Assembly: GCA_028289365.1 (NCBI GenBank)
Contig: JANQQM010000041.1
Span: 1 to 59,790, forward strand
From: Salaquimonas sp.
GTDB lineage: Bacteria; Pseudomonadota; Alphaproteobacteria; Rhizobiales; Rhizobiaceae
Length of the DNA: 59,790 nt
Direction: 5' to 3'
Shown here: positions 17,429-26,935 of the stretch, one piece after another
Position numbering within the stretch: the stretch's first letter is position 1
Layout of the letters: each line of letters opens with the position of its first letter
Translations under genes and position numbers: made by a program
Notes under the pieces: generated by a model
The model's database searches: none
What the model saw: the letters and a program-made list of their open reading frames with translations, nothing else
Told to the model about the DNA's origin: nothing

Positions 17429-18208
17429 GTGACACATCCGCAATTTTCGACACATAGATTCAAGCCTTTTCACCTCATTGCCCTGTCCGCGATTTTATGT
17501 CTATTTGCTGCCATGCCCGATGTTTCGCTCGCTCAGGAACGGCCCATGGCCGAACAACCGGTTCCGGTAATCCGGGTTTCCGGACAAGGAGAGGAATTCC
17601 TTGCGCCAGACATGGCGATTTTGACACTGGGTGTGCTTCGTGAGGCCGAAACCGCCCGCGAAGCACTGGACGCCAACAGCGCTGCAATGAAGGATGTTGT
17701 CGCTGCCATGAAGGATGCTGGCGTTGAAGACCGGGACCTCCAGACCTCCAATTTCTCGGTGCAGCCACGCTATGTTTACCCAAAGCAACAACGCGACGGA
17801 ACGCAGGAAGCCCCGAAGATCGTCGGTTACACCGTTTCAAATCAATTGACCGTTCGTATTCGGGATTTGTCAAAACTGGGATCGGTTCTGGATACCGCGA
17901 TCGGCTTGGGGGTGAACAATGATGGCAACATCCGCTTCACCAATGATGACCCTTCTGCAGCGATTGACACCGCGCGTGAAAACGCCATGAAGGATGCCCG
18001 TAATCGCGCCGATACGCTTGCCCGGGCGGCGGGAGTCAAGCTGGGCCAGGTTCTCGAGATCTCGGAAAACTTCTCACAACCTCGGCCGACGCCGATAGCC
18101 AGAACGATTCGCTCTACCGAAATGGCCGCGCAAAGCGTTCCGGTCCAAGCCGGCGAAAACCGTTATTCGGTAAATGTCCAGGCGGTCTGGCAGATTTTAC
18201 CGGAATAA
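17429..18208 (+). CDS. SIMPL-domain (DUF541) periplasmic protein
   Basis: This 259-residue protein starts at GTG 17429 behind GGAG. A signal peptide covers about residues 1-35 (AMPDVSLAQE). The SIMPL domain follows, beginning VIRVSGQGEEFLAPDMAILTLGV. It contains DLQTSNFSVQPRY, GYTVSNQLTVRIRD and the helix AMKDARNRADTLARAAGVKLG, all typical of COG2968 proteins. Family members are periplasmic or membrane-anchored proteins of poorly known role, some linked to oxidative stress. It ends at the strong hairpin 18239-18265. Confidence 0.9.
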   Translation: MTHPQFSTHRFKPFHLIALSAILCLFAAMPDVSLAQERPMAEQPVPVIRVSGQGEEFLAPDMAILTLGVLREAETAREALDANSAAMKDVVAAMKDAGVEDRDLQTSNFSVQPRYVYPKQQRDGTQEAPKIVGYTVSNQLTVRIRDLSKLGSVLDTAIGLGVNNDGNIRFTNDDPSAAIDTARENAMKDARNRADTLARAAGVKLGQVLEISENFSQPRPTPIARTIRSTEMAAQSVPVQAGENRYSVNVQAVWQILPE

Positions 18209-18238
18209 GCGCCAAAATTTTTTACCCCCAACGATAAA

Positions 18239-18265
18239 CCCTGCCTGAAAGAACTTCAGGCAGGG
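18239..18265. terminator. Bidirectional hairpin between convergent genes
   Basis: CCCTGCCTGAA (18239-18249) pairs perfectly with TTCAGGCAGGG (18255-18265) around AGAAC. It lies between the convergent SIMPL-protein and Tyr/Gly-rich genes. The T-tracts are short on both sides, but stem strength and position support termination in both directions. Confidence 0.6.
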
Positions 18266-18298
18266 TCGCATTTCACGTCGGTATGTTTACGACCGGTT

Positions 18299-18742
18299 TT
18301 AGTAGGTCGCGACTACACGGCAGTGCGGGCTTTTCCGGGCAAAGACCACGCCCACATGATAGCCATGACGATAGCCGGTCACCAGGATCTTGCGCTTCGA
18401 AACCCGGCTGACACCTGCGCGGTGGACGCCCATGCGTCTTGCTTTCTTGACAGCCTTCCGTGGCTTACACCAGCGTCCATGACGGTAGCCGGGTCCATAC
18501 CAGCCGCGGCGGCCTCTTGGCGCAACATACCTGTCGTAGCGATAAGGCTTGTAGCCGATGTAATAACCACCGTGTCCGTAACCTCTGTAGGAAACATTCT
18601 GCGGGATGATCTCGACATGCTGGTTTCCATGGGCGGCACCGTAACCTACATCGGCGGCATCCGCCTTTGCTGGTGACAACGCCATTGCCGCTGCGACAAC
18701 AAGAGTGGCGGCTATGGCACGTGTGAAAGGATTTCTAATCAT
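18299..18742 (-). CDS. Secreted Tyr/Gly/Arg-rich basic protein
   Basis: This 147-residue protein starts at ATG 18742-18740 behind AGGAG; an upstream in-frame ATG would precede the signal peptide. The signal sequence covers about residues 1-29 (AMALSPAKADA). The mature protein begins with a Gly/Tyr-rich stretch (YRGYGHGGYYIGYKPYRYDRY), then RRGWYGPGYRHGRWCKPRK, and a basic C-terminal half with Cys residues in WCKPRK and SPHCRV. It shares YRGY and RRGWYG elements with the product at 3665-3955. No catalytic motif is seen. The role is unknown, probably envelope-associated. Confidence 0.7.
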   Translation of the reverse strand: MIRNPFTRAIAATLVVAAAMALSPAKADAADVGYGAAHGNQHVEIIPQNVSYRGYGHGGYYIGYKPYRYDRYVAPRGRRGWYGPGYRHGRWCKPRKAVKKARRMGVHRAGVSRVSKRKILVTGYRHGYHVGVVFARKSPHCRVVATY

Positions 18743-19065
18743 TTTGTTCTCCTGTCTTGCGTCTGCGGGCCTGGACGATCCGGTTCGAGCCCTGTTCAAC
18801 GACAGCCAGAAAAACACAAGCCACTTGAACGCTCCCAGAACTGCTCGTTCAGAAACTGTTCATGTAATTTCCCTAAATAAATTCAACGTGTTAGTTGGGT
18901 ATTTCGTAGGAATTCAGCAATTATGATTGCGAGTCTTTGGCCCAACGAGATTGATTTTCATCAAACCTCGGCTACCGCATTTTGTTTATGTTGATATGCT
19001 CCGAAAGGGATAATTCAGTCATTCAGCTTAGGAAATTCGATCTTCTAGTCGGCTGTGTTGGGAGT
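18743..19065. other. Intergenic region between divergent genes
   Basis: This 323-base stretch holds the divergent promoters for the Tyr/Gly-rich gene (left) and the exonuclease fusion (right). If the latter starts at ATG 18982 instead of 19066, the right 84 bases are coding. No RNA gene or clear dyad was recognised. Confidence 0.35.
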
Positions 19066-21192
19066 ATGGCATTGAAACAATCAACAGGTGCAACACCACT
19101 CAGTACGTTTGAAGCTGTATCGCTCGATCTCGAGACAACCGGGCTAGACCCCGTAAACGCACGTATTGTCCAACTTGGTCTTGTCGACATCTCCCGCGGC
19201 GCGGTGAAGGCCGACTCCCAATGGGAACAAATCGTCAATCCGCAAATGCCGATGCCGGTACAATCAATGGAAATTCATGGCATTGACGACGAAATGACGT
19301 CGAAGGCGCCGTTATTGGGGCAGACTTGGGACCAGCTGATGAATCGGTTGGAAAATCGCATCATCGTCGGACATACAATTGGTTTTGACCTGACGGTTCT
19401 GGAAAACGAGGCCTCCAGGCACAAACTTCCCTGGAAGAAACCACGCGCCTTATGCGTCAAGATGCTGGCGACGATCGTGGCGCCAGGCCTTGCCGATCAC
19501 TCGCTAGACGCGCTGGCCACCTGGCTAGGGGTGACAATTGAAGACCGCCATCAGGCATTGGGTGATGCCAAATCGACGGCGCAGGTATTTCTTGCGCTGC
19601 AGGAAAGATTGAAGCAGGCAGGAATTCATACGCTGGCCGAGGCAGAGCGCGCCTGCCTGCGGCTGGGTTCTGAAATTGAACGTCATGAACGTGCAGGTTG
19701 GCAATTGCCCGTTGAAACGCCAAGCGCAAATCGAGTGACAATGTCGGGATTCGATGCTGCTGCTTACAGCACAACCCTTGGCGACATCATGACAAGATCT
19801 CCAATGGCGGTTTCGGGCGATACGAATTTGCTGGAGGCCATGAAGCTGATGGCCAAGACCGGAATTTCCTCGGTTTTCGTTGATGAGACGGGCAAGAGCG
19901 GCCGAAACATTCAGCACTACGGCATTTTGACCGAACGCGATGTCATGCGCCAGATCGCATCCAAGGGCGAAAGTGCATTTTCGACCAAGACCAACTCGAT
20001 TGCGACAAAGCCGGTGGAGAGCGTCCGGGAGGGCGCATTTATCTACCGCGCACTCGGCAGAATGACACGGCTGAAATATCGCCATCTTGCGGTGCGTAAT
20101 GACAGGGATGAACTTGTTGGTGTGGTCTCGGCCAGAGATCTGCTTAAGGCTCGCACCAGCCCGGCTGTCGTTCTGGATGACACGATTGCCGGAGCGACTT
20201 CCCCGTTGGAACTGGAGAGTGCCTGGTCGACACTGCCTGCGGTGGTAAACGCGTTGACGGCCGAGAACATTGCCTCACCGACCATCTGCCGGATCATCAG
20301 CGAGGAAATCCGCGCAATGACATCCCGCGCAACCCAACTTGCCCTGGATGGTATGCGTGAAACCGGCAGGGGTGAACCGCCCTGCGAATTCGATGTTGTG
20401 GTTCTGGGTTCGGGCGGCAGGGGCGAGAGCATGCTGGTGCCTGATCAGGACAACGCGATAATATTTGCCGAGGGTGAACCCGAAAGTGAGAACGACCATT
20501 GGTTTGCCGAACTTGGATCACGCATCGCCGACATTCTCGATCAGTCGGGAATTCCTTATTGCAAGGGCGGCGTCATGGCAAAAAACGACATTTGGCGCGG
20601 CTCCACTTCTGTCTGGAAGGAACGCATTGATGGTTGGGTAACAAAATCCTCGCCGCGTGACTTGCTTAACGTTGACATTTTCTTTGATGCAATAAGCGTG
20701 TTCGGAGATCATCAGCTTTCCCAGAATATCTTTGAATATGCCTATCAGCGTGGCCATGAAAATGTCCCCTTTGCCAAGCTTCTGGGCGAATCGCTTTCCT
20801 CGATACCCGATCCCTTCACCCTGTTCGGCGGGCTCAAGGCAGATGGCAATCGTCTGGATTTGAAGATGCATGTGTTGTTTCCGGTCTCGGCAACTGCAAG
20901 AACTTTGGCCATCCGTCACAATGTCGCTCGCCATTCAACCAGACAACGCTTTGAAGGCCTTACCGAAGCTGGTGTCGGTGGAGAAGTCGATTTCGCAAAT
21001 CTGTTGGAGGCGCAGGAACTCGCATTTCAGCTGGTGTTGGAAAACCAGGGCCGGGACATAGAATCCGGCCTCAAGGCATCAAACTTCATTGACCTGGGAA
21101 AGCTGGATCGCGTCAGAACAAATGAACTGAAAGACGCACTGCGTAACGTCGCCATAATCCCCACGACAGTCCGGGATCTGATGTTTCAATGA
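19066..21192 (+). CDS. DnaQ-like 3'-5' exonuclease, CBS pair and DUF294 nucleotidyltransferase fusion
   Basis: This is a protein of about 708 residues with three modules. Residues 15-180 form a DEDDh exonuclease: LDLETTG (Asp21, Glu23), GHTIGFDLTVLE and HQALGDAKST. Two CBS motifs follow (about 240-370): IMTRSPMAVSG and RHLAVRNDRDELVGVVSARDL. The C-terminal half is a DUF294-type nucleotidyltransferase, with VLGSGGRGESMLVPDQDNAI carrying the GGRGE and DxD motifs, followed by the DUF294 C-terminal domain (RHNVARHSTRQRFEGL). DUF294 proteins resemble GlnD-type nucleotidyltransferases and are thought to act in signalling. ATG 19066 is preferred because the exonuclease fold begins there, but the GGGAG before it is very close; ATG 18982 is in frame. 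The target is unknown. Confidence 0.88.
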   Translation: MALKQSTGATPLSTFEAVSLDLETTGLDPVNARIVQLGLVDISRGAVKADSQWEQIVNPQMPMPVQSMEIHGIDDEMTSKAPLLGQTWDQLMNRLENRIIVGHTIGFDLTVLENEASRHKLPWKKPRALCVKMLATIVAPGLADHSLDALATWLGVTIEDRHQALGDAKSTAQVFLALQERLKQAGIHTLAEAERACLRLGSEIERHERAGWQLPVETPSANRVTMSGFDAAAYSTTLGDIMTRSPMAVSGDTNLLEAMKLMAKTGISSVFVDETGKSGRNIQHYGILTERDVMRQIASKGESAFSTKTNSIATKPVESVREGAFIYRALGRMTRLKYRHLAVRNDRDELVGVVSARDLLKARTSPAVVLDDTIAGATSPLELESAWSTLPAVVNALTAENIASPTICRIISEEIRAMTSRATQLALDGMRETGRGEPPCEFDVVVLGSGGRGESMLVPDQDNAIIFAEGEPESENDHWFAELGSRIADILDQSGIPYCKGGVMAKNDIWRGSTSVWKERIDGWVTKSSPRDLLNVDIFFDAISVFGDHQLSQNIFEYAYQRGHENVPFAKLLGESLSSIPDPFTLFGGLKADGNRLDLKMHVLFPVSATARTLAIRHNVARHSTRQRFEGLTEAGVGGEVDFANLLEAQELAFQLVLENQGRDIESGLKASNFIDLGKLDRVRTNELKDALRNVAIIPTTVRDLMFQ

Positions 21193-21224
21193 ACTGATAG
21201 GCGGCCACGCAACTGGCTTACGGC

Positions 21225-21947
21225 TCAATAGTCGATAATTCCCATCTTTGTTCCGATATAGACAGCTTGTGCAATCGATGTGCAACCCAGCTTGGTACGG
21301 GCCGATTTCAGGTAGTCTCGCCCGGTATGTTCGGAAATACCAAGAATTCGGGAAATCGTCAGCGCGTCCTTGCCCTTGGCGGTCCAGATGAGACATTCAA
21401 TTTCGCGAGGGCTCAAGGTTACTTCCTTATAGTGCTTCTCCAGATCCTGTGGTGCCTTGGAATGCACCAGATGGCCTAAGACTTCCAACAGGTCCCCGGC
21501 GTCGCGGAGAGATTCTTCCCATTCTGCGTTTTCACCTGTGTGATTGAGCGAAAAGATCGCCCTCAGTCCGCCCGCGTTCTGAATTGGCACCGAATATCCC
21601 AAATTGCCGGGAGTTTTTGTAGTCTCAGGTAAAGCCTGCCGCACCGCAACAGGTATTTGTTCATCGATCTCCGACCAAAAAAACGGAACATGCGTTTTGG
21701 ATGCCCGTCTAACGACGGGGTCAGAATCCATCAAATTGTTATCAATGTAATTTTGCTGCCATTTTTTGGAATAGGTCGCCGACATGAACTGCAGGATTTC
21801 TCCGGAAAAGCATTTCTGATAGGAAAAATAACAGACATGCCTAATCGGCAGTTTCTTCTTGATGACTTTCAAAACAACATCAATATCTGATTCAAAAAGA
21901 ATCGTGCCTATGGCGTCTTTTAATGATGAGTTTGAAAGCAACTCCAT
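21225..21947 (-). CDS. LuxR-family regulator with autoinducer-binding domain (orphan)
   Basis: This 240-residue protein has the length of acyl-homoserine-lactone receptors. The N-terminal ligand domain keeps the conserved pattern Trp-x3-Tyr (KKWQQNY), DSDPVV and PFFW, matching the TraR/LuxR residues that contact the lactone. The C-terminal helix-turn-helix (about 175-240) begins LSPREIECLIWTAKGK and contains ISEHTGRDYLKSARTKLG. No luxI synthase lies in the window, so it is a solo by context. It converges on the exonuclease fusion, and a 21-bp palindrome lies 123 bases upstream (22070-22090). Confidence 0.9.
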   Translation of the reverse strand: MELLSNSSLKDAIGTILFESDIDVVLKVIKKKLPIRHVCYFSYQKCFSGEILQFMSATYSKKWQQNYIDNNLMDSDPVVRRASKTHVPFFWSEIDEQIPVAVRQALPETTKTPGNLGYSVPIQNAGGLRAIFSLNHTGENAEWEESLRDAGDLLEVLGHLVHSKAPQDLEKHYKEVTLSPREIECLIWTAKGKDALTISRILGISEHTGRDYLKSARTKLGCTSIAQAVYIGTKMGIIDY

Positions 21948-22287
21948 AAGAACATTAATTAGTTTATCGAATTGGACTATAATTAAGTTTCAATGTATTG
22001 AATTTTGTATTTGAATACGAAAATCACTCGCCCAATCTACATAAACCGAAAACCTTTCGTCCAAACTACTATACCCTTAATAAGTGTATATTGCGGCAAA
22101 TTGCAAGCGCCCCATGATGAAATGAACAAGTTTCAGGCCGACACAAGTCAAACGCGAATCCATCTCCGCTTTAGTGTGGCAACACTGATTGCTACCTCAG
22201 ATTGAATGGATATTTTTGAGCTTCTGTTCTGTGGGCGAAATACGTTCTTTATAGGCGCCTGGCTTCTTACTGTGTTATCACTGCAAT
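21948..22287. other. Divergent intergenic region between luxR and dnaG
   Basis: These 340 bases are AT-rich in the left half and contain the palindrome at 22070-22090. Promoters for luxR (left) and dnaG (right) must lie here. A short open frame at 22005-22205 has no ribosome-binding site or motif and is not called. Confidence 0.4.
22070..22090. promoter_or_regulatory. 21-bp palindrome, candidate lux box
   Basis: The dyad is TATAC-C-CTTA around a central A, then TAAG-T-GTATA: nine of ten base pairs match. The length and symmetry fit LuxR-family operators (18-20 bp). It lies 123 bases from the luxR start and about 200 bases from dnaG. Binding by this LuxR is inferred from position. Confidence 0.4.
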
Positions 22288-24240
22288 ATGCGTTTTCCAG
22301 CCTCATTTCTTGATGAAATCAGAGAACGGCTTCCGATCTCGGAGGTCATCGGCAGTCATGTCACCTGGGACAAGAAAAAGACAAATGTCCCGCGCGGCGA
22401 CTACTGGGCATGTTGCCCGTTTCACGGAGAGAAAACGCCAAGTTTCCATTGTGAGGACAGTAAAGGATGGTTTCACTGTTTTGGTTGTGGTCAAAGTGGT
22501 AACCATTTCCGGTTTCTTACTGAACTTGAAGGCATTTCATTCCCAGAAGCTGTGGAACGCCTGGCCGCGCAGGCCGGCCTGCAGATGCCGGTTTATGACA
22601 AGCAACAGCAGGCCCGCGACGAGCGTCAGTCGACCCTGTTTGATGTGATGGAAATGGCCACCGACTTCTTTGTACAGCAGCTTCACGGTCGCGATGGGGC
22701 AAAGGCAAGGGCCTACCTGCGAGATCGCGGACTGTCTCCCCAAATTCAGGAGACATTTGCGCTTGGATACGCACCCGAAAGCAGAAATGCGCTAAAGACC
22801 CACCTTTCGGAGAAGGGCGTCGACAAGGACCAGATAGAGGCATGCGGGCTGGTCGTCTCGGGGCCGGATATCGCCGTTTCCTATGATCGTTTTCGGGATC
22901 GGATCATGTTTCCGATCCCCAATTCGCGTGGACGTACAATCGCTTTTGGCGGGCGGGCAATGCGCTCCGACATCCCAGCGAAATATCTTAATTCTCCGGA
23001 AACCGAGTTATTTCACAAGTCAAACGTACTCTACAATTTTGCACGTGCCAGAAAGCCCGTAAGAGACGCAAACCGGTTGATAGTTGCCGAAGGCTATATG
23101 GACGTCATCGCCCTTCATGCAGCCGGCTTTGAAAACGCTGTGGCGCCGCTTGGCACCGCCTTGACCCAGGTGCAGCTCAACTTGTTGTGGCGGCTTCATA
23201 GCGAGCCCATTCTCTGTTTCGACGGAGATATAGCCGGATTGAATGCCGCCTACAGGGCTGCAGACCTGTCGCTGGAAGAATTGCAGGCAGGGCGCTCGCT
23301 TCGATTTGCCCTGCTTCCGGAAGGAAAGGACCCGGACGACGTCCTTCGAGACGAAGGCCCTGCCGCGATGGAGGCCATACTTGATTCTGCCAGCCCACTT
23401 GCCGATCTGATCTGGAATCGCGAAACCGAAACCGGGGCCTACGAGACACCCGAACGCCGTGCCGAACTTGAGGTTCGTTTTCGTGATATCGTCAATCGTA
23501 TCCGCGATGAGAACGTCCGGCGCCACTACGGCCAGAATATGCGTGAACGGCTTGCTGGATTGTTTGGGAACATCAATACCGGATACCCTCGCGGCCAAAC
23601 CTCCCGGTCTGGCCGGCGGGCTGGTGACAACAGGTCGCCCCAGGCGCGTTTCGCCTCGCAACAGCGAAAGGTTGGCGCCAGCACCTCCCTTCTCAACAGT
23701 GCCGTAATGAAACGCGGCGCCGGCCGGCTGCCAATGCGTGAGACGGTTCTTGTCGCTGGCATAATCCATCATCCGGCGATTCTGGCACGATTGTTTGATG
23801 AATTCGCCTCGATTCCCTTGACCACGCCTGAAACGCGGAAAATACATAGTGCAGTTCTGGATGTCGTAGCCAGCTGGCAGGGTGAAGAGCAATGGCCCGA
23901 CGGCGAGACACTGGCCTCAATTGTCACCGAACAGGACGACACCGGGATCCTGGAACGCATGAACACCCAATTGCGGCAGAATCGGGTCTGGCAGGCTCTG
24001 CCCGGTGCGGCATTTGAAGATGCGGTCGACGGCTGGCAACAGGCCTTTCGGCTGCATATGCGCAAACAGACGCTTGAAATCGAGTTACGCCAGGCGGAGA
24101 AGGCCCTGGCAGATGACGAAAGCGAAGAAAACTTCGAACGGCTGGTTCAAATCCGCAATGAACTGGAACGCGAAGATGGGATGGAGGCCTTGATTGACGG
24201 CTTTGGTATGTCTTCTGGGCGACCTGCTGATGGTTTCTAG
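22288..24240 (+). CDS. dnaG: DNA primase
   Basis: This 650-residue protein synthesises RNA primers at the replication fork. The N-terminal CHC2 zinc finger is complete (CCPFHGEKTPSFH, then FHCFGCGQSG, about residues 44-75). The catalytic core has GGRAM, KYLNSPET and the TOPRIM motifs VAEGYMDVIAL (Glu) and CFDGDIAG (DxD). The C-terminal DnaB-interaction domain follows a low-complexity linker (about residues 435-480). The start is ATG 22288. It lies 514 bases ahead of rpoD, the common bacterial order, but the gap suggests that rpoD has its own promoters. Confidence 0.96.
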   Translation: MRFPASFLDEIRERLPISEVIGSHVTWDKKKTNVPRGDYWACCPFHGEKTPSFHCEDSKGWFHCFGCGQSGNHFRFLTELEGISFPEAVERLAAQAGLQMPVYDKQQQARDERQSTLFDVMEMATDFFVQQLHGRDGAKARAYLRDRGLSPQIQETFALGYAPESRNALKTHLSEKGVDKDQIEACGLVVSGPDIAVSYDRFRDRIMFPIPNSRGRTIAFGGRAMRSDIPAKYLNSPETELFHKSNVLYNFARARKPVRDANRLIVAEGYMDVIALHAAGFENAVAPLGTALTQVQLNLLWRLHSEPILCFDGDIAGLNAAYRAADLSLEELQAGRSLRFALLPEGKDPDDVLRDEGPAAMEAILDSASPLADLIWNRETETGAYETPERRAELEVRFRDIVNRIRDENVRRHYGQNMRERLAGLFGNINTGYPRGQTSRSGRRAGDNRSPQARFASQQRKVGASTSLLNSAVMKRGAGRLPMRETVLVAGIIHHPAILARLFDEFASIPLTTPETRKIHSAVLDVVASWQGEEQWPDGETLASIVTEQDDTGILERMNTQLRQNRVWQALPGAAFEDAVDGWQQAFRLHMRKQTLEIELRQAEKALADDESEENFERLVQIRNELEREDGMEALIDGFGMSSGRPADGF

Positions 24241-24754
24241 TGGTAGATACTTGAAGTTTCTTGCCTTCAGAACCATTTGCTGAGGTTGAAAACGTACATG
24301 CAAATCAGATAAAAACTTGCCGATTTTTGAATTTTTCGCTTGACGTACAGGCCTATAGCCGGAATCAACAATGTTTGTTAAATGCGGACAGTCTCGCGTG
24401 CGTGATGCTTAAGGCAAATCTAGCCATCCGGACCGAAGGAACTGATTTCCTGCATATGCGTCGATGCTCTAGGGCAGAAGATCATGGTTAAGGCACGGTT
24501 AACCCGGTTGGTCTATTCCATTATTGGCTCCAGGCTTCAAATACACTCGAACCAAGGGCAGTGACGTAACACTCGGCGGAAAGAGTCAGGCTTGAATTCA
24601 GAACGGGCAACCAAAAGGTGGCAAGTTTTTTCTGTTAATGAAATCTGTTATGCAATTGCGGCCATCGGTTTCACTGGAAATCAGTTTGGCGAGGACAGTT
24701 GCGGTAATCTAACGAATTGGAGCTGATACAGCTTCACCAGGATCAGGTCGATAC
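24241..24754. other. Intergenic region between dnaG and rpoD
   Basis: This 514-base gap contains no supported gene and is probably a regulatory region for rpoD. It contains the CtrA-type site at 24488-24503. A short open frame at 24261-24491 lacks a ribosome-binding site. Confidence 0.4.
24488..24503 (+). promoter_or_regulatory. CtrA-type binding site upstream of rpoD
   Basis: TTAA (24488-24491), seven bases, then TTAAC (24499-24503) is an exact match to the full alphaproteobacterial CtrA consensus TTAA-N7-TTAAC. It lies 252 bases upstream of the rpoD start. CtrA is the cell-cycle response regulator of this class; its action here is inferred. Confidence 0.5.
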
Positions 24755-26752
24755 ATGGCGACGACTACTACACAAGAAAACACCGACGAAAAAGAAACGA
24801 CCGGCGAATCGCAGGATAGCCCGCTACTTGATTTGTCGGCCAGCGCAGTAAAGAAGATGATCAAGGCCGCAAAAAAGCGCGGCTTTGTTACGGTCGATGA
24901 GTTGAATTCCGTACTTCCTTCTGACGAGGTTACCTCCGAGCAGATTGAGGACACCATGTCCATGTTGTCCGACATGGGCATAAACGTGGTCGAGGAGGAG
25001 GAAGCCGAGGAAGAGACCGGTACGGATCTCGCGACCGCCGGCGAGAAGGCGGTCACCCAGACCAAGAAGCGCGAACCTGCTGATCGTACGGATGATCCCG
25101 TTCGCATGTATCTGCGCGAAATGGGTACCGTTGAACTTTTGTCTCGCGAAGGCGAAATTGCGATTGCAAAGCGAATAGAAGCAGGTCGCGAAACGATGAT
25201 TGCCGGGCTTTGCGAAAGCCCCTTGACCTTCCAGGCTATCATTATCTGGCGCGATGAACTCAACGAAGCCAATATCCTGTTGCGCGATATCATCGATCTT
25301 GAAGCTACTTATGCCGGACCGGAGGCAAAAGCCGCGCCACCGCCACCCGTCAACCCTACTGAGCAAGTTACAAAACCCGAGGAAGAAAAACCGACTCCGG
25401 CAAACTCCGAGGATTCCGAAGAAAATGCCGAGGGCGAGGAATCTTCCGAAGACGAAGATGATGATGACGACGATCTGGAGAATTCGCTCTCTCTCGCAGC
25501 GATGGAAGCGGAACTGAAACCTCAGGTTCTCGAGACATTCGATACCATTGCAGATTCCTACAAGAAGCTTCGCAAACTTCAGGAACAGCTTGTCGACAAG
25601 GCGTTGGACAACAAGACATTGTCACCTGCCCAGGAGCGCCGGTACAAGGAACTTCGCGACACGATAATTTCCAGCGTCAAGTCCCTTTCGCTTAACCAGA
25701 ACCGTATCGATGCGCTTGTTGAACAACTCTACGACATCAATAAACGGCTGGTAGGACTTGAAGGACGGCTATTGCGGCTCGCTGAATCCTACGGCGTGTC
25801 CCGCGAAAACTTCCTCGAAGAATATTTTGGTGCTGAACTCGATCCGAACTGGATCAGACGCATCGCAAATCTCTCCGCCAAGGGCTGGAAGGATTTTAAC
25901 AAGTCTGAATCCAAGAACATTAAGCTCATCCGTGCCGATATTCAGGAACTGGCGAGCGAGACCGGTCTGGAGCCGACGGAATTCCGGCGCATTGTCCAGA
26001 AGGTACAGAAGGGCGAGCGCGAAGCGCGCCAAGCTAAGAAGGAAATGGTCGAGGCCAATCTGCGCCTCGTGATCTCGATCGCGAAGAAATACACAAACCG
26101 CGGATTGCAATTTTTGGATCTGATCCAGGAGGGCAATATCGGCCTGATGAAGGCGGTCGACAAGTTCGAATACCGGCGCGGTTACAAGTTTTCGACCTAT
26201 GCCACCTGGTGGATCCGCCAGGCCATCACAAGATCGATCGCCGATCAGGCGAGGACTATCCGTATCCCTGTCCACATGATCGAGACGATCAACAAGATCG
26301 TGCGTACTTCGCGCCAAATGCTGCACGAAATCGGCCGCGAGCCTACCCCGGAAGAATTGTCAGAAAAATTGGCAATGCCGTTGGAAAAGGTTCGCAAGGT
26401 TCTCAAGATCGCCAAGGAGCCAATCAGCCTCGAAACGCCGATTGGTGATGAGGAAGATTCCCATCTCGGTGACTTTATCGAGGACAAGAACGCAATTCTG
26501 CCGATTGATGCGGCAATCCAGGCCAATCTCCGCGAGACGACGACCCGGGTGCTTGCCTCTCTCACACCGCGAGAGGAGCGTGTCCTGCGCATGCGTTTCG
26601 GGATTGGCATGAACACCGACCACACGCTCGAGGAAGTCGGTCAGCAGTTCTCGGTGACCCGCGAACGTATCCGTCAGATTGAGGCAAAGGCGCTGCGGAA
26701 ACTCAAGCATCCAAGCAGAAGCCGGAAACTCAGAAGCTTCCTTGATAGCTAA
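24755..26752 (+). CDS. rpoD: RNA polymerase primary sigma factor (sigma-70)
   Basis: This 665-residue protein directs housekeeping transcription. Region 1.1 lies at about 25-80 ([19 protein letters not shown]) and region 1.2 at [21 protein letters not shown], split over about 111-131. A Glu/Asp-rich non-conserved region follows (about 190-250, including seven consecutive Asp). Regions 2.1-2.4 include [20 protein letters not shown] and [20 protein letters not shown]. Region 3 begins [13 protein letters not shown], and region 4.2 carries [20 protein letters not shown]. The length and acidic insert are as in rhizobial RpoD/SigA. The upstream gap holds a CtrA-type site. Confidence 0.97.
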   Translation: MATTTTQENTDEKETTGESQDSPLLDLSASAVKKMIKAAKKRGFVTVDELNSVLPSDEVTSEQIEDTMSMLSDMGINVVEEEEAEEETGTDLATAGEKAVTQTKKREPADRTDDPVRMYLREMGTVELLSREGEIAIAKRIEAGRETMIAGLCESPLTFQAIIIWRDELNEANILLRDIIDLEATYAGPEAKAAPPPPVNPTEQVTKPEEEKPTPANSEDSEENAEGEESSEDEDDDDDDLENSLSLAAMEAELKPQVLETFDTIADSYKKLRKLQEQLVDKALDNKTLSPAQERRYKELRDTIISSVKSLSLNQNRIDALVEQLYDINKRLVGLEGRLLRLAESYGVSRENFLEEYFGAELDPNWIRRIANLSAKGWKDFNKSESKNIKLIRADIQELASETGLEPTEFRRIVQKVQKGEREARQAKKEMVEANLRLVISIAKKYTNRGLQFLDLIQEGNIGLMKAVDKFEYRRGYKFSTYATWWIRQAITRSIADQARTIRIPVHMIETINKIVRTSRQMLHEIGREPTPEELSEKLAMPLEKVRKVLKIAKEPISLETPIGDEEDSHLGDFIEDKNAILPIDAAIQANLRETTTRVLASLTPREERVLRMRFGIGMNTDHTLEEVGQQFSVTRERIRQIEAKALRKLKHPSRSRKLRSFLDS

Positions 26753-26881
26753 GTTTGGCGGATTTTTCGGGAATTAATCGGTCAACACCTGACATTTCGT
26801 AACCAGCAGATTCAAAATACTGTCGGAAGCTTGGAAAACACGCGTTCAGGGTGCAATATTGTCCGAAGCGGCGCTGTATTT

Positions 26882-26902
26882 GCATTCCGTGCCATGGAAT
26901 GC
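26882..26902. other. Short perfect hairpin between rpoD and the HlyU-family gene
   Basis: GCATTCC (26882-26888) and GGAATGC (26896-26902) are exact inverted repeats around seven bases. No T-tract follows, so termination is doubtful; it lies 34 bases before the next start codon. Confidence 0.25.
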
Positions 26903-26935
26903 AGCAAACATACTGCCAAAATCATGGAGTAGGAC

